9,383 nt of DNA from Ruminococcaceae bacterium UBA1448 (GTDB lineage Bacteria; Bacillota; Clostridia; Oscillospirales; Ruminococcaceae): contig DCTE01000013.1 in assembly GCA_002329405.1 (NCBI GenBank), positions 189 through 9,571 of the forward strand, written 5' to 3'. Below, in pieces: positions 5,703 through 9,383 of the stretch (within the stretch, counting starts at the first letter, position 1; the number at the start of each line of letters is the position of its first letter). The notes under the pieces are model-generated. The model saw nothing but the letters and a program-made list of their open reading frames with translations, was not told the origin of the DNA and searched no databases. The position numbers and the translations under genes are program-made.

Positions 5703-7043
5703 TCAGATGTGCAGGATAATGGTCGCAAAGCCAAAATAAACCAGCAGAGAAAGCGCGTCTACAATTGTTGTAATAAACGGACTTGCCATAACTGCCGGGT
5801 CAAATCCCAGCTTTTTGGCAAACAACGGCAGAATACATCCTACAATCTTGGAAGTGAAAACCGTAACAATCAGCGTCAAACAAATTGTCAGAGAAACCAT
5901 CGCATTAAGTCTGTCGATTAACAACAGCTTAACAAAATTGCATACTGACAATGTTAATCCACACCAAAATGCAACCCTTGTCTCTTTCCAGATAACCCGG
6001 AAAATGTCGCGAAACTGTACATCTCCAAGCGACAGCCCACGAATAACCGTCGTGGAAGACTGTGAGCCACAGTTTCCGCCTGTATCCATCAACATCGGAA
6101 TGTATGCGGTCAGCGCAATATATGCTGTAAGTTTATCTTCAAATCCAGAAATAATATTTCCAGTAAAAGTCGCGGAAATCATCAGCAGCAGAAGCCACGG
6201 AATACGCCGTTTCCATAAATCAAAGTCTGATGTTTTCAGATAAGGTTTGTCACTGGGCAGGATTGCCGCCATCTTTTCGATATCCTCAGTGTTTTCTTCC
6301 TGAATGACGTCCACCGCGTCGTCGATGGTAATGATACCGACCAGCCGTTTTTCCGAGTCGACAACCGGAAGGGTCAGGATATCGTATTTCTGGAATAACT
6401 GTGCGATCGTCTCCTGGTCATCCCCCGTCTGGACCGACAGCGGGTCTTCATCCATCAGGTCCCCGACCTTTGCCTCGTACGGATGCAGCAGCAGATCACG
6501 GACGGTGATCACACCTTCCAGCACGCGCTGTTCATCGGTGACATAACAGGTATAGATCGTCTCCATATCAGTCCCGACCCGGCGAATCAGGTCAAACGCA
6601 TCTTTGACTGTCATGGACCGTTTGAGGTCGATCATCTCAGTCGTCATGATGCTGCCGGCAGTATCTTCCTCATACCGGCAGAGACGGTTAATCTCACTGC
6701 GGGTATCCGGGTGGCTCAACTTAAGAATACGTTTGACTACATTTGCGGGAAGTTCTTCCAGCATGTCGACCGTATCGTCCATATACATCTCATCCAGAAT
6801 CCGGCTCAGTTCGGCATCTGAAAGCAGTGTAATCAGACGGTGTTGGTTGTCTGAGTCCAGATAGGAAAATACTTCAGCCGCCAGGCTTTTCGGCAACAGC
6901 CGGAAGGTACGGCAGCCTTGTACCGAGTCCATTTCGTCCAGCAGCTGTGCAATATCCGCTGGATGCTCGTCTTCCAGAAACATCCGTGCTTCGGAAAAGT
7001 GTTTCTGTTCGATCAGCTGCAAAATCTGCTCTTTTTTTTCCAT
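5703..7043 (-). CDS. mgtE: Magnesium transporter MgtE
   Basis: A 446-aa inner-membrane Mg2+ channel, the usual family length. In order: a cytosolic N domain of helical repeats (~20-125) with HPADIAQLLDEM (27-38); CBS domain 1 (~130-190); CBS domain 2 (~196-252) with LTLPVVDSEKRLVGIITIDD (223-242); a plug-helix region (~253-278); and about five membrane segments from residue 281 to the end. The pore signature is PMLMDTGGNCGSQSSTTVIR (316-335). FDPAVMASPFITTIVDAL (414-431) carries Asp429, equivalent to the conserved pore Asp. In this family the N and CBS domains close the channel when cytosolic Mg2+ is high. The ATG has a GGAAGGAAGG site (7051-7060), 7 nt away across a run of seven T. It is a single-gene unit with its own promoter, long structured leader and terminator. 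Confidence 0.95.
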   Translation of the reverse strand: MEKKEQILQLIEQKHFSEARMFLEDEHPADIAQLLDEMDSVQGCRTFRLLPKSLAAEVFSYLDSDNQHRLITLLSDAELSRILDEMYMDDTVDMLEELPANVVKRILKLSHPDTRSEINRLCRYEEDTAGSIMTTEMIDLKRSMTVKDAFDLIRRVGTDMETIYTCYVTDEQRVLEGVITVRDLLLHPYEAKVGDLMDEDPLSVQTGDDQETIAQLFQKYDILTLPVVDSEKRLVGIITIDDAVDVIQEENTEDIEKMAAILPSDKPYLKTSDFDLWKRRIPWLLLLMISATFTGNIISGFEDKLTAYIALTAYIPMLMDTGGNCGSQSSTTVIRGLSLGDVQFRDIFRVIWKETRVAFWCGLTLSVCNFVKLLLIDRLNAMVSLTICLTLIVTVFTSKIVGCILPLFAKKLGFDPAVMASPFITTIVDALSLLVYFGFATIILHI

Positions 7044-7212
7044 AAAAAAACCTTCCTTCCGGGCGCACCGAAAAGAAGGAGCAAAACTTCAGCTGTTTGT
7101 CCTTTCCGTGCGCCGCATTATTCTGTTTGTACCATGACACGATCGACCAGGTAACGCGTCCACACTCTCACTCCCTTTAAAGGACAATTTTATTTCAGAA
7201 TATCCAATTCCA
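7044..7212 (-). promoter_or_regulatory. Long structured mgtE leader with mutually exclusive hairpins
   Basis: The mRNA leader is about 169 nt from the predicted start near 7212 to the mgtE start codon. Stem A pairs 7108-7114 with 7062-7068 (GGCGCAC with GTGCGCC on the transcript), extended inward by a few pairs. Stem B pairs 7075-7080 with 7054-7059 (TCCTTC with GAAGGA), with an inner CGG/CCG stem (7068-7070 with 7060-7062) using bases of stem A. Stem B contains the mgtE ribosome-binding site and is followed by TTTTTTT, so it could sequester the site or act as a terminator; stem A would prevent it. I do not see the M-box (ykoK) magnesium-riboswitch core here. A short ORF lies upstream of stem A. 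Confidence 0.55.
7118..7165 (-). CDS. Possible 15-codon leader peptide upstream of mgtE
   Basis: A GTG-started ORF encodes MWTRYLVDRVMVQTE and ends in TAA at 7118-7120. An AAAGGGAG ribosome-binding site (7171-7178) stands 5 nt before the GTG. The stop lies 3 nt before the 5' arm of leader stem A, so a terminating ribosome would cover that arm. Position and spacing suggest a regulatory leader peptide rather than a functional product. So short an ORF can occur by chance, and only comparison with relatives could show selection. Confidence 0.4.
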   Translation of the reverse strand: MWTRYLVDRVMVQTE

Positions 7213-7218
7213 GAAGAT

Positions 7219-7247
7219 ATTATACTCTGTTATCGGTCGATTTGCAA
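7219..7247 (-). promoter_or_regulatory. sigma-A promoter of mgtE
   Basis: On the minus strand, -35 TTGCAA (7242-7247) and -10 TATAAT (7219-7224) have a 17-bp spacer. The -35 region lies within the inverted repeat CGATT-TGC-AATCG (7238-7250), a possible operator. Confidence 0.8.
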
Positions 7248-7323
7248 TCGTTTTTTTGCAATATCGTACGATTTCACACATTTTCTATTGTTTTTACAAT
7301 ATTTCTCTGCCTGGCAGCAAAAA

Positions 7324-7364
7324 TGTTACAAAATCTGATGATTTTATGCAAACTGCTTGTAACA
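7324..7364. promoter_or_regulatory. Perfect inverted repeat at the 6-phospho-beta-glucosidase promoter
   Basis: TGTTACAA (7324-7331) and TTGTAACA (7357-7364) are perfect 8-bp inverted copies whose centres are 33 bp apart, about three helical turns. The downstream copy overlaps the -35 hexamer, so a repressor or activator binding both half-sites is plausible. The rest of the mgtE-bglA interval (7248-7323, 7386-7424) is AT-rich with no gene. Confidence 0.5.
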
Positions 7365-7385
7365 GGCTGGTAAATCGGCTATCAT
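7357..7385 (+). promoter_or_regulatory. Promoter of the 6-phospho-beta-glucosidase gene
   Basis: -35 TTGTAA (7357-7362) and -10 TATCAT (7380-7385) are 17 bp apart. The predicted start is near 7392, giving a leader of about 48 nt. The -35 is covered by one arm of the TGTTACAA inverted repeat. Confidence 0.6.
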
Positions 7386-7439
7386 AGAGGCAAGATAAAT
7401 TTTCCAAACCCAACCATTTTTACGAAAGGAAGATTCGCT

Positions 7440-8819
7440 ATGAGTTTACCGAAAAATTTCTACTGGGGCGGCTCCGCATCCTCTTTCCAGGCTGAGGGTG
7501 CTTGGGATGAAGGCGGCAAGGGCCTGTCGATCTACGATGTCCGTCCGACCGATCCCCGCTTTTCCGACTGGAAGGTCGGCATTGATTTTTACCATCGGTA
7601 TAAAGAAGATATCGGCTGGCTGAAAAAGATGGGCTGCAACTTCTATCGTTTCTCCATCGCCTGGGCTCGTGTTATCCCCAACGGCGACGACGAACCCAAC
7701 GAAGAAGGTTTGCAGTTTTATGACAATGTCATCAATGAGCTGATCGCCAACGGCATCACGCCGATGATCTGCATGTACCACTTTGATACCCCCAACCATC
7801 TGGAAAAGGAATACAACGGCTTTGCCAGCCGGTATGTTGTCGACTGCTTTGAACGGTACGCCCGCCTGATTATGACCCGTTACGGCGACCGCGTCAAACA
7901 CTGGATGACCTTCAATGAGCAGAACCTCCATTCAATGGGACTGATTTATTCCAACGCGGAACGAGTCCCGGAAGGGGTTGACCCGACAAAATTCCTCTAT
8001 CAGGTCAACCACAATGTCTTCCTTGCCCACTGCAAAGCGGTCAAAGTCCTGCGGGAAGTCGCACCTGATGCCCAGATTTGCGGTATGATCGCTGCGACTC
8101 CCTCCTATCCTGAGACCTGCTGCCCGGATGATGTCAATTTTGCACTGCGCTGCAACGATTATCTGAACTATTTCCATGCCAGTGTCTTTGCAAACGGCAA
8201 ATATCCTGAATATATGGTCCGATATCTGACCAAGCACGGCTGGATGCCCGATTTTGAAGAAGGCGACGATGAGATTCTGTCCAATACCGTCGACTACCTC
8301 GCTTTCAGCTACTATCAGAGCCAGACGGTCAAAGCACAGGATTTCGACCAGCAGCTGCCTCCTGCTGCGGTTGCCGGTATGGGCGGGATTAAGAACCCCT
8401 ACGTTCAGTACAATGAATGGGGCTGGGCAAAGGACGCTGTCGGCCTGCGTACCCTGATGCATGAAATGTATTATCGTTTCGGAAAACCGATCTTTATTCT
8501 TGAAAACGGCGTCGGCTGCCGGGAAGAACTGCCAGAGGACGGCAGCCTGGTTCAGGACGATGAACGCATTGAATACCATAAGAACCACATCATCCAGATG
8601 AAAAAAGCAATCGAAGAAGATGGCGTCAACTGCCTGGGTTATATCACCTGGGGGCCGATTGACATCCTTTCCAGCCATTGTGAGATGGCCAAACGCTACG
8701 GCTTTGTCTTTGTCAACCGTACGGAAAAAGACCTCCGTGACCTGCGCAGAGTACCGAAAAAGAGCTTCTACTGGGTACAGAAGGTATTCGGCTCCAACGG
8801 CGAAGAACTGGATGGTTAA
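7440..8819 (+). CDS. bglA: 6-phospho-beta-glucosidase (glycoside hydrolase family 1)
   Basis: A 459-aa cytosolic GH1 enzyme that would hydrolyse phosphorylated beta-glucosides (such as cellobiose 6-phosphate) to glucose 6-phosphate and an aglycone or glucose. It spans the full family: FYWGGSASSFQAEGAW (7-22), MTFNEQN (156-162) with acid/base Glu160, and FILENGVG (352-359) with nucleophile Glu355. The residues that select 6-phospho substrates are present: WGPIDILSS (404-412) and AKRYGF (417-422) give Ser412, Lys418 and Tyr420 with the S-x5-K-x-Y spacing of known phospho-beta-glucosidases. TFNEQN differs from the common TFNEIN or NEP. AAAGGAAG (7425-7432) stands 7 nt before the ATG. No PTS gene is visible nearby, so the transporter must be elsewhere. 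The gene symbol is by function; orthology is not established. Confidence 0.9.
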   Translation: MSLPKNFYWGGSASSFQAEGAWDEGGKGLSIYDVRPTDPRFSDWKVGIDFYHRYKEDIGWLKKMGCNFYRFSIAWARVIPNGDDEPNEEGLQFYDNVINELIANGITPMICMYHFDTPNHLEKEYNGFASRYVVDCFERYARLIMTRYGDRVKHWMTFNEQNLHSMGLIYSNAERVPEGVDPTKFLYQVNHNVFLAHCKAVKVLREVAPDAQICGMIAATPSYPETCCPDDVNFALRCNDYLNYFHASVFANGKYPEYMVRYLTKHGWMPDFEEGDDEILSNTVDYLAFSYYQSQTVKAQDFDQQLPPAAVAGMGGIKNPYVQYNEWGWAKDAVGLRTLMHEMYYRFGKPIFILENGVGCREELPEDGSLVQDDERIEYHKNHIIQMKKAIEEDGVNCLGYITWGPIDILSSHCEMAKRYGFVFVNRTEKDLRDLRRVPKKSFYWVQKVFGSNGEELDG

Positions 8820-8856
8820 TATAATATAACAGCCTGCTTATCGCGGGTTATCAAAT

Positions 8857-8901
8857 ACACAGAACTGGAATGGATTTTTTTCCGGTTCTGTGTTTATTTT
8901 T
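8857..8901 (+). terminator. Intrinsic terminator of the 6-phospho-beta-glucosidase gene
   Basis: Arms 8857-8870 and 8880-8893 form 14 continuous pairs (one T-G wobble) around a 9-nt loop, followed by TTATTTTTAATT. It lies about 38 nt after the stop codon and separates the gene from the downstream HAD gene. No clear promoter is visible between it and 8931, so the HAD gene may depend on read-through or a weak AT-rich promoter. Confidence 0.88.
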
Positions 8902-8930
8902 AATTATTTAGCAGAAAGAAGGATTTTATT

Positions 8931-9383
8931 ATGAAGGCAATTATTACTGACCTGGATAGAACATTGCTGCATACAGATAAAACGCTTTCTTCATATTCCG
9001 TCGATATCCTGCAAAAATGCCGTGACAGAGGAATTCCTGTCATGGCTGCTACTTCAAGACCGCTGAGAAGTATTCAGATTTATGACGATATTCTGCATTT
9101 TCAGGCTGTTACGACAATGAATGGCGCCAGAATTATTCTTCCCAACAAGATACTGGAAAATGGGATTCCTCATCCAAGCGCAAAACAGATTCTGTCTCAA
9201 ATCATTACAATACCTGACGTTGTGATTAGCGTCGAAACAGCTGACGGTCTTTTTTCTAACACAAAAATTCCTGAATGGAATACGAAACTGTTTGCTGATT
9301 TTCCGGCTCTGCCGTCCACAGGTACGTTGCATAAAATCCTGGTAAGCAATATCCTGCCGGAACAAATTGAAAATTCCCTGACA
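8931..9383 (+). CDS. Cof-type HAD-superfamily hydrolase, N-terminal part
   Basis: The first 151 codons of a gene that stays open to the window end. HAD motif I is TDLDRTLL (6-13), with nucleophile and acid/base Asp pair Asp7 and Asp9; the usual DxDGT has Arg in place of Gly. Motif II is in AATSRP (43-48), with the hydroxyl residue at Thr45 or Ser46. TTMNGARI (62-69) is the typical entry to the C2 cap domain of Cof/YidA-type sugar-phosphate or FMN phosphatases, and LHKILVSN (136-143) follows the usual strand pattern in the cap. Motifs III and IV lie outside the window. AGAAGGA (8917-8923) is 7 nt before the ATG. Codon use is more AT-rich than in the preceding gene. Substrate cannot be told. 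Confidence 0.85.
   Translation, partial: MKAIITDLDRTLLHTDKTLSSYSVDILQKCRDRGIPVMAATSRPLRSIQIYDDILHFQAVTTMNGARIILPNKILENGIPHPSAKQILSQIITIPDVVISVETADGLFSNTKIPEWNTKLFADFPALPSTGTLHKILVSNILPEQIENSLT

Noticed and set aside
6874..7140. 88-aa minus-strand ORF covering the mgtE leader and start
   Set aside because: Out of frame with mgtE, mostly inside it, and without a proper ribosome-binding site.
7370..7386. cre-like catabolite-repression site (GGTAAATCGGCTATCA) over the bglA -10 region
   Set aside because: The half-sites do not fit TGWAANCGNTNWCA; one extra base is needed after the central CG and the first T-G is missing.
8820..8825. TATAAT just after the bglA stop codon as a promoter for the HAD gene
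   Set aside because: No -35 hexamer at usual spacing, and the strong terminator at 8857-8901 would stop transcripts from it.

Overview
The window looks like a chromosomal segment of a spore-forming, anaerobic-type Firmicute, probably class Clostridia near the Ruminococcaceae/Oscillospiraceae. This is inferred from a perfect CIRCE operator at a heat-shock gene, a DUF4250 small protein, a long (390 aa) PRPP-synthetase of clostridial type, a cluster resembling the SleC spore cortex-lytic system, an MgtE magnesium channel and a GH1 6-phospho-beta-glucosidase. Base composition is roughly balanced in genes and AT-rich between them. Promoters are of the sigma-A type with 17-bp spacers. I see no insertion sequence, prophage, tRNA, rRNA or CRISPR array.

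Layout: (1) 1-480 holds the start of htpG (minus) and a divergent 60-aa DUF4250 gene (plus), with a CIRCE element on the htpG promoter. (2) A bidirectional terminator (484-523) separates that gene from convergent prs (minus, 553-1725). (3) 1868-4513 is a minus-strand three-gene set: a carboxypeptidase-regulatory-like domain protein, a SpoIID/LytB protein with three peptidoglycan-binding modules, and a short protein with two more modules. (4) Divergent from it is a xylose-isomerase-like TIM-barrel enzyme (plus, 4698-5579) with its own promoter and terminator. (5) mgtE (minus, 5703-7043) is preceded by a leader of about 170 nt. (6) Divergent from mgtE are a 6-phospho-beta-glucosidase (plus, 7440-8819) and the first 151 codons of a Cof-type HAD phosphatase (plus, 8931 to the window end).

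The genes are mostly separate transcription units, each with its own promoter or terminator. Only the three spore-cortex-type genes form a clear operon, with a 4-nt overlap at the first junction and a 3-nt gap at the second. The divergent neighbours are housekeeping or sugar-metabolism functions with no evident shared pathway.

The two most interesting signals are these. First, the mgtE leader holds a possible 15-codon upstream ORF with its own ribosome-binding site. It ends next to two mutually exclusive hairpins, one of which would bury the mgtE ribosome-binding site, so it looks like an attenuation-type switch and does not resemble the M-box magnesium riboswitch. Second, the SleC-like protein is split at two places. 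Its N-terminal domain is a separate coupled gene, and an in-frame TGA followed by a well-placed restart cuts a regular five-module array after module three. A TTGCAAATmGACyG element shared by the prs and mgtE promoters is also worth checking.
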